Source: CAYVQZ01 sp964453435
GTDB taxonomy: Bacteria; Abyssobacteria; SURF-5
Direction: 5' to 3'
NCBI GenBank assembly: GCA_964453435.1
Contig: CAYVQZ010000019.1
Coordinates: forward strand, 9,176-73,175
Length of the DNA: 64,000 nucleotides
Shown one piece after another: positions 51,215 through 59,572 of the stretch. The position numbers and the translations under genes are program-made. A model generated the notes under the pieces. That model did not search any database. It had not been told where the DNA came from and saw nothing but the letters and a program-made list of their open reading frames with translations. Numbering within the stretch: the stretch's first letter is position 1; every line of letters begins with the position of its first letter.

Positions 51215-51694
51215 TCACCGCGGCGGTGGCGCATGGGAACGGCCATGAGTGGCCCTCTGAACAAATTTATTCACTCCGATTTCATCGAGAAGGGCCTGCT
51301 CCTTCCGAGCAAGGCCGCGGAAGAACTCTTCGCGTTCTCGTTCGTCGAGTTTTTGGAGAATTTTGCGTTCCTTTTCGGCCTCAGTCAGCATCAATCGGAG
51401 TTTTTCCACACGGCTCGCGATTTCGCTTACCAAGTTTTCCTGACCTGCAATTGTTTTTCTGAGCTGTTGCAGATAGTGATGGCAACGCTGTACCTCTCCT
51501 GTATTTATTCTTTTTGCGGTCTGCTGAAGAACGAGTTCGCGCATGCACAGGGTCTCGCGTTCGCGCATATCCTCCAGCTTCTTCTCTTCCAAAAACAGGA
51601 TTCTTTGGGCTCGGGCCGTCTTCGATGCGAGGTCGTCGACAACAATTTTCTTGCTTTTCAGCACGCTCTCGAAGCGAAATTTGTATGCTTTCAT
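51215..51694 (-). CDS. fliJ: Flagellar export protein FliJ
   Basis: 159 residues, almost wholly coiled coil: FRFESVLKSKKIVVDDLASK, ERETLCMRELVLQQTAKRIN and EAEKERKILQKLDEREREEF. The size and position directly after fliI identify it. Activates the FliI ATPase and links it to the export gate. Confidence 0.88.
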   Translation of the reverse strand: MKAYKFRFESVLKSKKIVVDDLASKTARAQRILFLEEKKLEDMRERETLCMRELVLQQTAKRINTGEVQRCHHYLQQLRKTIAGQENLVSEIASRVEKLRLMLTEAEKERKILQKLDEREREEFFRGLARKEQALLDEIGVNKFVQRATHGRSHAPPPR

Positions 51695-51706
51695 CGTGGT
51701 GGATTT

Positions 51707-53056
51707 CTATTGACCGGGATTTGACTGTTTTTCCGGTCTGTCCTTAAATATTTTTTCAAGCGCTTTCACGCTTTCGTCGAAATGCGCCTTTTCCTTTATG
51801 TCTTGCTGCAGGAACGCGTTGAGTTGGTTCACCTTTGACTGCGCGTAGTCGATTTTTGGGTTGCTGCCCTTGACATAAGCGCCGATGTTGATAAGGTCTT
51901 GGGCCTCGCGGTATGTGGCCAGCATGTCCCGCGCGACATGGCTGAGATGAACTTGTTGCTCCGGGACGACATCCACCATGAGACGACTTACGCTGTCGAG
52001 TAAGTCGATGGCCGGGTAGTGACTCTGCGCCGCCAGCTTGCGTGAGAGCATGATGTGGCCGTCGAGGGTGGAGCGGGCGGCATCGGAAACCGGCTCGTTG
52101 AAGTCATCAGCTTCCACAAAGATCGTATATATTCCCGTAATACTGCCGGAGGGCGAGGTTCCCGCCCTTTCAAGCAACTTGGGGAGAAGCATAAAAACCG
52201 AAGGCGGATAGCCCTTGGTGGTGGGCGGTTCACCGACGGCCAGTCCGATTTCTCGCTGCGACATGGCGAAGCGAGTCAGCGAGTCCATCATCAACAGCAC
52301 ATCGTGTCCCAAATCCCGAAAGTACTCGGCGATCGCGGTAGCCATGAAAGCGCCGTGCAGCCTGAGCAAAGCGGGCTGGTCGGAGGTCACGGCCACCACA
52401 ACGGAGCGTTTGAGACCTTCTTCACCGAGGTCTTTTTGCAGGAAATCCTTTACTTCTCTCCCGCGTTCTCCTATGAGACCAATCACGTTTATTTCGGCCT
52501 CGGTGTTGCGAGCAATCATTCCGAGCAAAACGCTTTTCCCCACCCCGCTGCCGGAAAATATGCCGAGTCTCTGGCCTTTTCCGCAGGTAAGGCAGGCATC
52601 TATAGCCCGTATGCCAAAAGGGAGCGGCTCCGTGATGCGGCGACGGTTCATCGGGTTTATCGGTTCGCCCATGATGGGATATTCATCCGCCGGGGTCAGC
52701 GGTCCTTTGCCGTCAATCGGCTGGGCGATGCCGTCGATTACGCGGCCGAGCATTTCGGGCCCCACGCGCATGGTCAATGGCCTGTCACACGCTTCCACCA
52801 CGCTTCCGGGAGCAACGCCGCGAATGTCGCCAAGCGGAATGAGCAGCGCTTTGCTGTCCCGAAATCCGACCACTTCGGCAAACGCTGGTTTTCTTCCATT
52901 TCCGGGATGGATCGTGCATACCTGACCGAGTGAGAGGCCGGGGCTGGTCGATTCCACAATCAGTCCGGTTACGCGTGTGACTTTGCCGCACGTACGGATC
53001 AGGTCGACCTCCCCGATACGAGACCGCCACTGCTCGATTTCCGGCAACAAATTCAT
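51707..53056 (-). CDS. fliI: Flagellum-specific ATPase FliI
   Basis: 449 residues from the ATG at 53056, which overlaps the fliH stop as ATGA; the frame is open to 53152 but that part is inside fliH. Walker A FSGSGVGKSVLLG with GSGVGKS at 169-175; Walker B DVLLMMDSLTRFAM; GEPPTTKGYPPSVFMLLPKLLERAG is the FliI/YscN signature. F1-beta-like hexameric ATPase that unloads substrates at the export gate. Confidence 0.96.
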   Translation of the reverse strand: MNLLPEIEQWRSRIGEVDLIRTCGKVTRVTGLIVESTSPGLSLGQVCTIHPGNGRKPAFAEVVGFRDSKALLIPLGDIRGVAPGSVVEACDRPLTMRVGPEMLGRVIDGIAQPIDGKGPLTPADEYPIMGEPINPMNRRRITEPLPFGIRAIDACLTCGKGQRLGIFSGSGVGKSVLLGMIARNTEAEINVIGLIGERGREVKDFLQKDLGEEGLKRSVVVAVTSDQPALLRLHGAFMATAIAEYFRDLGHDVLLMMDSLTRFAMSQREIGLAVGEPPTTKGYPPSVFMLLPKLLERAGTSPSGSITGIYTIFVEADDFNEPVSDAARSTLDGHIMLSRKLAAQSHYPAIDLLDSVSRLMVDVVPEQQVHLSHVARDMLATYREAQDLINIGAYVKGSNPKIDYAQSKVNQLNAFLQQDIKEKAHFDESVKALEKIFKDRPEKQSNPGQ

Positions 53057-53802
53057 TTCTTCTCTATTTCTCCGTGTAGGGTTTTGCGGGCCGTCTCGAT
53101 TTGCGAACTCGGTTGAGCGTCCACCCTGACGAGGGGTGTCTCGACGACGCATCCGCCAATCTCGATTTTCGGGTCGCTGATAACTTCGATTTTGTCGATC
53201 CCGTCAAACATACTTTTGAGCGCGGCCTTGTGCTTTTTCATCACTTCCTGATCGGAGGGATTGACCCTGATAATCAGTTTTTCGCGCTCAAGGATTTTAT
53301 TGATGGCCTCTTGCGCCTGAGCGATGACGATGGATGAATCCTTTTCGATTTCCCGGTGAATAATTTTTCCCGCCAACTCGGTGGCAAGCGCCGCGAGCCT
53401 GGGAGAAAGCATTTGCATCAGTTCGGATTCCCGGGCTTTCAATTCAGCAACGAGCGACTCGAGCACCCGCTTCGAGGTCTCGATCTCCTTCTCGATTTCC
53501 TTCTTCGCCAGCCCCAGCCCGTCCAAGCGGCCTTGCTCGCATTCCCGCTTCCTGATCTGCGCTGCCCGTGCCTCCGCTTCACTCAATATCTTCCGCGCTT
53601 TTCTCTTCGCATCCTCGATGAAATCCGCCGGGTCGGTTTCTTCCTTTGTTTGTTCCGTCTGAGGATTAGTTGCCCGTTGTTTGGAATCAACAGGGTTGCC
53701 CTCTTTCCTTTTCTCGGGAATCGAAAGAGCAAAGGGCTTTTTTACAAATTTTTTTGCCGAACCGAACAGTTCCGTATCTTCGGGTTTGATAATCTTAGAC
53801 AA
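53053..53802 (-). CDS. fliH: Flagellar assembly protein FliH
   Basis: 249 residues. N-terminal basic tail, then a long coiled coil (about 60-130, DAKRKARKILSEAEARAAQIR; GLAKKEIEKEIETSKRVLES) and the C-terminal V-ATPase-E-like domain (LAGKIIHREIEKDSSIVIAQ, RVNPSDQEVMKKHK, ISDPKIEIGGCVVETPLVRVDA). Regulates FliI. Overlaps fliG by eight bases and fliI by four. Confidence 0.92.
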   Translation of the reverse strand: MSKIIKPEDTELFGSAKKFVKKPFALSIPEKRKEGNPVDSKQRATNPQTEQTKEETDPADFIEDAKRKARKILSEAEARAAQIRKRECEQGRLDGLGLAKKEIEKEIETSKRVLESLVAELKARESELMQMLSPRLAALATELAGKIIHREIEKDSSIVIAQAQEAINKILEREKLIIRVNPSDQEVMKKHKAALKSMFDGIDKIEVISDPKIEIGGCVVETPLVRVDAQPSSQIETARKTLHGEIEKK

Positions 53803-54808
53803 CGAGCTGATCCTCGTCTCCGCGGCCGATTATTACGATTTCACCGGCGTCTTCCAGACGTCGTATAACTTCGACGATGCGCATCTGGGCGCCCTCGACG
53901 TCGCGCAGGCGCACCGGTCCCATGTACTCGATATCTTCCTTAATCATCTCGGCGGCCCGGTTCGACATGTTGCTGAAAATCTTGTTTTTTACTTCTTCAT
54001 TTGCCGCTTTCAGAGCAAGAGAGAGGTCCCTGTTATCGATTTCTTTCAACGTTCTCTGTATGCCGGTATCGGTGACCATGACGATGTCGTCGAAAACAAA
54101 CATAAGGCTTCTGACCTCGTTCGCGAGTTCGGAGTCCCGCTCGGCGAGTTTCGAAAGCACGTTTTTCTCGGTGGTCCGGTCTACACGGTTCAAAAGCTCG
54201 GCGACGTTTTTGACACCGCCGACCTTGGTCATCTCCGGCCGTATCACCGACGCCAGTTTCCGCTCAAGCACCATTTCGACGTCACGAATAATTTCGGGCG
54301 AAGTTTGTTCCATATTCGAAATGCGGTATATCACGTCGGTCTGCAATTCCTCCGGAAGCGAGGCGAGCACCATAGCCGCCACGCTGGGCGTAAGGTGCGC
54401 CAACACCAGGGCGATCGTCTGCGGATGTTCGTCCTGAATGAAGTTGAGGATTTGGCCCGGGTCCGCCTTCCTCACGAATTCGAACGGAGTCTCCTTAATG
54501 GCGCTCTCAAGTTTGGAGAGTATATCAGCGGCCTTTTCATTTCCGAGTGCCTTGTTGAGGGTTTCGCGCGCATAGTCCACGCCGCCGAAGGAAATAAAGT
54601 CCTTCGCCTGCGCCATTCGATAGAATTCATCCAGCACTTGTCGTTTCAATTCCGGAGGTATGCTGCCGAGGCTCGCAATTTCGAATGTCAACTCTTCCAG
54701 AAGTTCGGGTTCCAGATGCTTCATAATCTCAGACGACACTTCGCTTCCCAATGAGACCATAAGGATTGCCGCTTTTTGCTTGCCCGAAAGTTCGGATGAA
54801 TCAACCAT
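53795..54808 (-). CDS. fliG: Flagellar motor switch protein FliG
   Basis: 337 residues. KQKAAILMVSLGSEVSSEI, EHPQTIALVLAHLTPSVAAMVLASLPEE, the FVFDDIVMVTDTGIQRTLKEID torque helix region and KIFSNMSNRAAEMIKEDIE all match FliG. Charged residues of the torque helix are conserved. Binds FliF and interacts with MotA. Confidence 0.97.
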   Translation of the reverse strand: MVDSSELSGKQKAAILMVSLGSEVSSEIMKHLEPELLEELTFEIASLGSIPPELKRQVLDEFYRMAQAKDFISFGGVDYARETLNKALGNEKAADILSKLESAIKETPFEFVRKADPGQILNFIQDEHPQTIALVLAHLTPSVAAMVLASLPEELQTDVIYRISNMEQTSPEIIRDVEMVLERKLASVIRPEMTKVGGVKNVAELLNRVDRTTEKNVLSKLAERDSELANEVRSLMFVFDDIVMVTDTGIQRTLKEIDNRDLSLALKAANEEVKNKIFSNMSNRAAEMIKEDIEYMGPVRLRDVEGAQMRIVEVIRRLEDAGEIVIIGRGDEDQLVV

Positions 54809-54829
54809 ACGGTATCTCTGCGGAAGCCG

Positions 54830-56401
54830 CTATTTCTCCTCTTTCAGCCAAACCTTAATGAGCGAGGCCACGTCCTCGGGCCTTCTTTCAACCATTTCCC
54901 TGACGTCCCCCGCGACGTCTTCCTCTTTTGCCACCATATCGATGCGTGCGCCTTTTTCCTCAGTCGGCCTGGTGGGCGGCATCGCGCCCACGGCATGTCT
55001 GAGGATGTATCTGACCAGGAAAAACAGAATAAGGAGGACAATGATTGCGAGCATGGCCTTTCCCAACGCTATGTACAGGTCGCGTTGCTCGGCTTCCTGT
55101 GCGGCAATGGCGGCATCGCGCTGCCTCTCGGATAGGGAGGTGTCGAGCGGCACGTTGATTACTTCCACATTTTTCGCTGCCGGATTCCCCACGGCGGCAA
55201 GAACCATCCGCCGATATTTCTCGAGTTCCTCCTCGGTTCGGGGAACATATTCTCTTCTCGTTGCGTCATCCGGCGTGGTGGTTTCGGCGTATGTTCCGTC
55301 CACGGCGACCGCGACCGAGATGCCGCGAATATTCGAGGGCGACTTGATTATGTGCTCCACCGTTCGGCTTATTTCAAAATTGGTGGTTGACGACGACGCC
55401 TGGTGTTGCCGGGCATTGAACGCGGCGGGAGCAAGGGGGGCAATGGTTGGCAGATTCGCGCTGACCCCTGCCACCCCCTCTGCCTTTGACGCCGGCGAAG
55501 TGGTCGATTCTTTTTGCCGGTGTTCGCTACGCACCACGGCGCTGTCGGGGTCGAATGTTTCTTCTGTTCGTTCAATGCTGTCAAAATCAAGGTCAACGGA
55601 AACACTGACGACGGAGTTGCCCGGTCCCAGGATGCGGTCGAACATTGCCCGCAGTTTGTCATGGAAGTGTCTTTCCACGCGGGACCGCAGTTCGAATTGG
55701 GACGAGCTGAGTTCGGCGCTTGCCATAACGGACCCCGTCGGCATCGCCAAAGGATTGGCGTACTGGTCCAAAATCGTAACGTTGTCGGGTTGCAATCCCT
55801 CGACGCTGCTGGCAACCAGATGCTGAATGCCTCGTATTTGTCGCCGGTCGAGGGAGCGGCCGGCCAGAACACTGAGGAACACGGAGGCGGTGGGCTCCTT
55901 TTGCTGTTCAGTGAAGAGGCGCTCTTCCGGCATGACTATCTGGACACGCGACCATTGCACTTCGGCAAGCTGGTTGATCGTTCTGGCGAGCTCGCCCTCG
56001 ATTGCGCGTTTGAGGTTCACTCGTTGTTCGAAATTCGTGATACCGAGGCGGGTACGGTCGAAAATTTCGTAGCCGACTCCCCCGCCGCTGGGGAGGCTCT
56101 CTTGGGCGAGGGCAAGGCGTGTCTCGGCCACGTGGTCGGACGGAATCATGATGGTGGCGCCGTCTTCGGACAGCTTGTAGGGCACGCCTGCGTCTTTCAG
56201 TTTTTGGACTATTTGCGCGGCGTCGCGCTGTTGGAGATTTCCGAAAAGGACGCTGTATTCGGGGGTTACCTGCCAGAGCGCAAGCGAGAGAAGCCCCAAA
56301 AAGACGACGGCAAATCCGATCCCAACAAAGACCCGCTGTTGGATCGTGAGGGTCTTCCAAATGTTGACAAACTGCTCGTAGATTTGTCGGAGAAAATCCA
56401 T
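54830..56401 (-). CDS. fliF: Flagellar MS-ring protein FliF
   Basis: 523 residues; helices at about 22-44 and 440-462. TPEYSVLFGNLQQRDAAQIVQKL and VPYKLSEDGATIMIPSDHVAETRLALA, then GYEIFDRTRLGITNFEQRVNLKRAIEGELARTI (read in parts) are standard. The C-terminal MVERRPEDVASLIKVWLKEE binds FliG. First ring to form and the base of the export gate. Confidence 0.97.
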   Translation of the reverse strand: MDFLRQIYEQFVNIWKTLTIQQRVFVGIGFAVVFLGLLSLALWQVTPEYSVLFGNLQQRDAAQIVQKLKDAGVPYKLSEDGATIMIPSDHVAETRLALAQESLPSGGGVGYEIFDRTRLGITNFEQRVNLKRAIEGELARTINQLAEVQWSRVQIVMPEERLFTEQQKEPTASVFLSVLAGRSLDRRQIRGIQHLVASSVEGLQPDNVTILDQYANPLAMPTGSVMASAELSSSQFELRSRVERHFHDKLRAMFDRILGPGNSVVSVSVDLDFDSIERTEETFDPDSAVVRSEHRQKESTTSPASKAEGVAGVSANLPTIAPLAPAAFNARQHQASSSTTNFEISRTVEHIIKSPSNIRGISVAVAVDGTYAETTTPDDATRREYVPRTEEELEKYRRMVLAAVGNPAAKNVEVINVPLDTSLSERQRDAAIAAQEAEQRDLYIALGKAMLAIIVLLILFFLVRYILRHAVGAMPPTRPTEEKGARIDMVAKEEDVAGDVREMVERRPEDVASLIKVWLKEEK

Positions 56402-56557
56402 GTCTGCCTTGGCGCCTTATTTTGCAGACACTATGGTTTTTGTATCCCGAAGGCGTGCGGCCGCTGCAGAGGCATTCGGGATATCAAATACAGCGGTCAG
56501 GTTCACCGCCGCCGTGCACGCATCAATTCTTCCCGAGCCGCCAGGCTCGGAAAACCG

Positions 56558-56869
56558 CTAAATCTGTGTCCTTTGAATCTGTTCGTATGCCGAAATAATC
56601 TTATTTCGAACCTGGAGCAGCGTGAGAAAAGCCTGGTTGGCTTTTTCAATTGCAATCATTGCTTCGCTGACATTGGTAACTTCGCCGAAGGCCAACTTGT
56701 TGATCGTTTCATCGGCGGCACTCTGAAGCCGCTGAATCTCCTCGATCGAGTTTGCCAGATAGTCCTTGAACGACGGTCCCGACGCGTCTTTCGAAGGCGC
56801 GGCCTTCGATTCTGGAAGCCGCGGAAGTTCCGGACCTCGGATCCCCCCGATTATGATTTCGTCAACCAT
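56558..56869 (-). CDS. fliE: Flagellar hook-basal body protein FliE
   Basis: 103 residues from the ATG at 56869, which has GGAGG eight bases upstream; an ATG at 56908 without a good ribosome site would add 13 residues. SFKDYLANSIEEIQRLQSAADETINKLAFGE (in parts) and AMIAIEKANQAFLTLLQVRNKIISAYEQIQR are the FliE signature. Joins the MS-ring/export gate to the rod. Confidence 0.94.
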   Translation of the reverse strand: MVDEIIIGGIRGPELPRLPESKAAPSKDASGPSFKDYLANSIEEIQRLQSAADETINKLAFGEVTNVSEAMIAIEKANQAFLTLLQVRNKIISAYEQIQRTQI

Positions 56870-56920
56870 GCTTCGGGCCTCCGGCTGTCTCAGCGAAAAA
56901 TTGTGCATCGGGCATCATTG

Positions 56921-57337
56921 TCATTCCCTGATGATATCGAGTGACCGACGAACCAGGTTTTTGCTTGCGTCGATTGCCGTGACGTTCGCCTCATAGGCCC
57001 TGAGAGCAGTAATCATGTCGACCATTTCCTCAACCACATTGACATTGGGATACGCCACATAGCCGTCGGGATTCGCATCCGGATGTCCGGGGTCATAGAC
57101 GAGAGGAAAGGGTGTGGGATCGTCGACCACAGCACGGACGGAAACGCCCAAATCGCTCGGCCGGTTGGGGTCTGCAACGCTTTGTCCGGCAAGCAAAACG
57201 AGCTGGCGACGGAACGGTCCGCCTTCCGGTGTCCGTGTCGAGTTCGCATTTGCGAGATTATTGGCGATGACATCCATTCGGACTCGTTCGGCGTAGAGTC
57301 CGCTCGCGCTAACATCCAGCGTTGAAAGGGCTTTCAT
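56921..57337 (-). CDS. flgC: Flagellar basal-body rod protein FlgC
   Basis: 138 residues. ALSTLDVSASGLYAERVRMDVIANNLANANSTR and the C-terminal GYVAYPNVNVVEEMVDMITALRAYEANVTAIDASKNLV (both read in parts) are invariant FlgC features. Proximal rod. 16 bases after flgB. Confidence 0.96.
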   Translation of the reverse strand: MKALSTLDVSASGLYAERVRMDVIANNLANANSTRTPEGGPFRRQLVLLAGQSVADPNRPSDLGVSVRAVVDDPTPFPLVYDPGHPDANPDGYVAYPNVNVVEEMVDMITALRAYEANVTAIDASKNLVRRSLDIIRE

Positions 57338-57353
57338 GATCTGCGCCTCCGTA

Positions 57354-57758
57354 CTACGGAATCCTCAAAACTTCTCGCATTTGCTGATATTTCTTTGTCA
57401 GGATTGCGGAAAGGACTTCGAACCGGCCCGAATTCCTCGAAAGCTCCACCATTTCGCGGTCCACATTGAATTCGCTCTGGTCATTGCGTCCCGGCTCAAA
57501 CGAATCGACCTGCGGCACGAGTTCGGGACGCATCGTTTCGAGCGCCATGTGTTTCGAATGTGTCAACTGTAATGACACCTGGAAGCCGTTTTCACCCAGC
57601 GCCCGCCGCAAACTATCCTCAAAGGAAACGCGCGTTGGAGTAAAGCCCGGCGTATTCGCGTTCGCAACATTGTTTGCCAAGACACGGTGTGTAGCTTCCA
57701 GAACGGGCAACGCCTTCTGGAGTACGAGCAACGTGTCGAATCTCGCAGATTCATTCAT
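57354..57758 (-). CDS. flgB: Flagellar basal-body rod protein FlgB
   Basis: 134 residues. LEATHRVLANNVANANTPGFTP and the C-terminal DREMVELSRNSGRFEVLSAILTKK fit FlgB. First structural gene of the flagellar run. Its ATG sits within a stop-start overlap (ATGAATGA) with a short upstream open frame. Confidence 0.95.
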   Translation of the reverse strand: MNESARFDTLLVLQKALPVLEATHRVLANNVANANTPGFTPTRVSFEDSLRRALGENGFQVSLQLTHSKHMALETMRPELVPQVDSFEPGRNDQSEFNVDREMVELSRNSGRFEVLSAILTKKYQQMREVLRIP

Positions 57759-57972
57759 GACTTTTTGTGGCTGTTTTTTTCCACACTTCGAGTGTCAAAG
57801 CGGCCTTTTGGATTTCTCCGACATTCGTAGACAGCGCAACATTCATGCCATTGTTCAGCATTGTGATATCACAACAGAACATATTGTCATCAAATAACTT
57901 AAAGCTTTTCATGGTTTCGACAAAAATGGTTGTTGAAGGTAAAATCTGCCAAGCGCCGGAAAATCTTACCAT
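57751..57972 (-). CDS. Possible small protein translationally coupled to flgB
   Basis: 73 residues from ATG at 57972 (GAAGG seven bases upstream); the frame is open to 58152. It ends eight bases inside flgB, an arrangement seen for coupled genes. The sequence FKLFDDNMFCCDITMLNN and EIQKAALTLEVWKKTATK looks protein-like, mixing an amphipathic helix with strands. Codon use is more AT-rich than in the neighbours. No family recognised. Alternative: a leader region without a protein. Confidence 0.4.
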   Translation of the reverse strand: MVRFSGAWQILPSTTIFVETMKSFKLFDDNMFCCDITMLNNGMNVALSTNVGEIQKAALTLEVWKKTATKSHE

Positions 57973-58169
57973 CGGCTGCCTTCGCACAAGATGAAGTTTA
58001 TCACGCAGTTCGCTCACACCCGCTTCGGGAAAAGTTCCCTTCGCTGGGCAACCGTGGGACAGATTCGCAGTTCCGCTTCGCTCATTTTTCAGCAACATGA
58101 GCGTTCGCGGAGCGGATTCAAGGGTATGATTATTTCGTTTTGTCGCCTTCACTTACCGCACACTGAGCT

Positions 58170-59543
58170 TTATGCGTTTTCGAGAAGTCCGCCTTCCCGA
58201 TATTCTTTCAGCTTATTGCGAAGTGTCCTGACGCTGACGTCGAGTATCTCTGCCGCCTTGGTTTTGTTATTGTCGCACTTCTTGAGCGTATGGAGAATCA
58301 ACATTCGTTCGGCCTCCCCGATAGTCGCGTTTTCCGGCAAATAGAGACCATTCCCCGCGGGGATTCTTGGCTTTTGCAGGGGAAACGCGAAATATTCGGC
58401 TGTAATCGTGCCATCGGGACAGAGCACGATCGCGCGCTCAATGCAATTTTCAAGTTCCCTGACATTGCCGGGCCAACTATGGCTCATGAGCAGTTTCATT
58501 GCATCATGATGGATGTTTTCCACCCGCTTGTTGTTTTCCAGGTTGTACTTTTTCAGGAAATGCTGCACGAGCGCGGGTATGTCCTCCTTTCGTTCCCGGA
58601 GGGGCGGAATCTTTATGGGTATGACGTTGAGCCTGAAGTAGAGGTCTTCCCGAAAGCGGCCGTCCTCGATGGCTTTCTCCAAATCGCGATTTGTGGTACT
58701 AATAATTCGGGTATCTACTTTGATGGATTTGGTCCCGCCGACCCGTTCAAATTCCTTTTCCTGCAAGACGCGCAACAGTTTACTCTGGAGGTTGGTATCC
58801 ATTTCCCCTATTTCGTCCAGCAACAGGGTTCCTTCATCGGCCAGCTCGAATCGTCCGATCTTTTTGTTTATGGCATGGGTGAATGAGCCTTTTTCGTGTC
58901 CGAAAAGTTCGCTTTCAAGCAATGTCGGCGTGAGCGCCGCACAATTGATTTTGATGAACGGCTTGTCCCGCCTGGGGCTTCCATAGTGTATTGCCCGCGC
59001 GATGAGCTCCTTGCCGGTGCCGCTCTCTCCGCGAATCAGGACCGACGCTCTGCTTTGCGAGATCCTTTTTATTTGGTCGTATATTGCAACCATCACGGGA
59101 CTTGAGCCCACCGTCTCTTGGTAATTGAAATCCTCCTCGATTTGGGAGCGCAAGTACCGAATTTCGTTTTCAAGTCTCCGCTCATTGAGGGATTTTCTGA
59201 TAACATGCTCAATCTCGTCGGGAGTAAACGGCTTCATAATGTAGTCAGACGCGCCCGCTTTGAGCGCCTGAACAGCGGTTTCGACCGTCGCATAGGCGGT
59301 CATAATAACGATGGCTGCGTCCGGCTGAATCTTCCTCGTTTCTCCGAGCAGTTCCAGACCGTCGACTCCCGGCATCTTCAGGTCGCTAATTATCAGGTCA
59401 TAGGCGCTGCTTCGGATTTCGTCCAGCCCGGACTTTCCCTCGGGCATCGTCACAACTCCATATCCGGCGCGCACGAGTGTTTCTTCCAGAAAATCTCGCA
59501 TAATCGGTTCATCATCTACTACCAGAATCTGTGCTCGGGCCAT
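58170..59543 (-). CDS. Sigma-54-dependent response regulator, flagellar type (GSFTHA variant)
   Basis: 457 residues from ATG at 59543 (GGAGG eight bases upstream; a TTG at 59561 is the alternative). Receiver domain with phospho-Asp 54 (ISDLKMPGVDGLEL), AAA+ domain with Walker A GESGTGKE at 172-179 and Walker B GTLLLDEIGE, C-terminal Fis-type helix-turn-helix (KTKAAEILDVSVRTLRNKL). The loop contacting sigma-54 reads GSFTHA (219-224) rather than GAFTGA. The neighbouring kinase and flagellar genes suggest a FlrC/FlgR-like activator of class II flagellar promoters. The start lies 29 bases after the kinase stop. Confidence 0.92.
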   Translation of the reverse strand: MARAQILVVDDEPIMRDFLEETLVRAGYGVVTMPEGKSGLDEIRSSAYDLIISDLKMPGVDGLELLGETRKIQPDAAIVIMTAYATVETAVQALKAGASDYIMKPFTPDEIEHVIRKSLNERRLENEIRYLRSQIEEDFNYQETVGSSPVMVAIYDQIKRISQSRASVLIRGESGTGKELIARAIHYGSPRRDKPFIKINCAALTPTLLESELFGHEKGSFTHAINKKIGRFELADEGTLLLDEIGEMDTNLQSKLLRVLQEKEFERVGGTKSIKVDTRIISTTNRDLEKAIEDGRFREDLYFRLNVIPIKIPPLRERKEDIPALVQHFLKKYNLENNKRVENIHHDAMKLLMSHSWPGNVRELENCIERAIVLCPDGTITAEYFAFPLQKPRIPAGNGLYLPENATIGEAERMLILHTLKKCDNNKTKAAEILDVSVRTLRNKLKEYREGGLLENA

Positions 59544-59572
59544 TCGCAGAGCCTCCGTCAATTTGGCCGAAA

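Noticed and set aside
58079..58103. Inverted repeat CGCTCAT / ATGAGCG as a terminator after the activator gene
   Set aside because: The stem is 7 bases with an 11-base loop and no following T-run on the minus strand, so it cannot be called a terminator.
57973..58169. Possible sigma-54 promoter before flgB (TGTCCC...TTGC)
   Set aside because: The spacing between the two halves is one base short of the -24/-12 pattern and the GG is missing.
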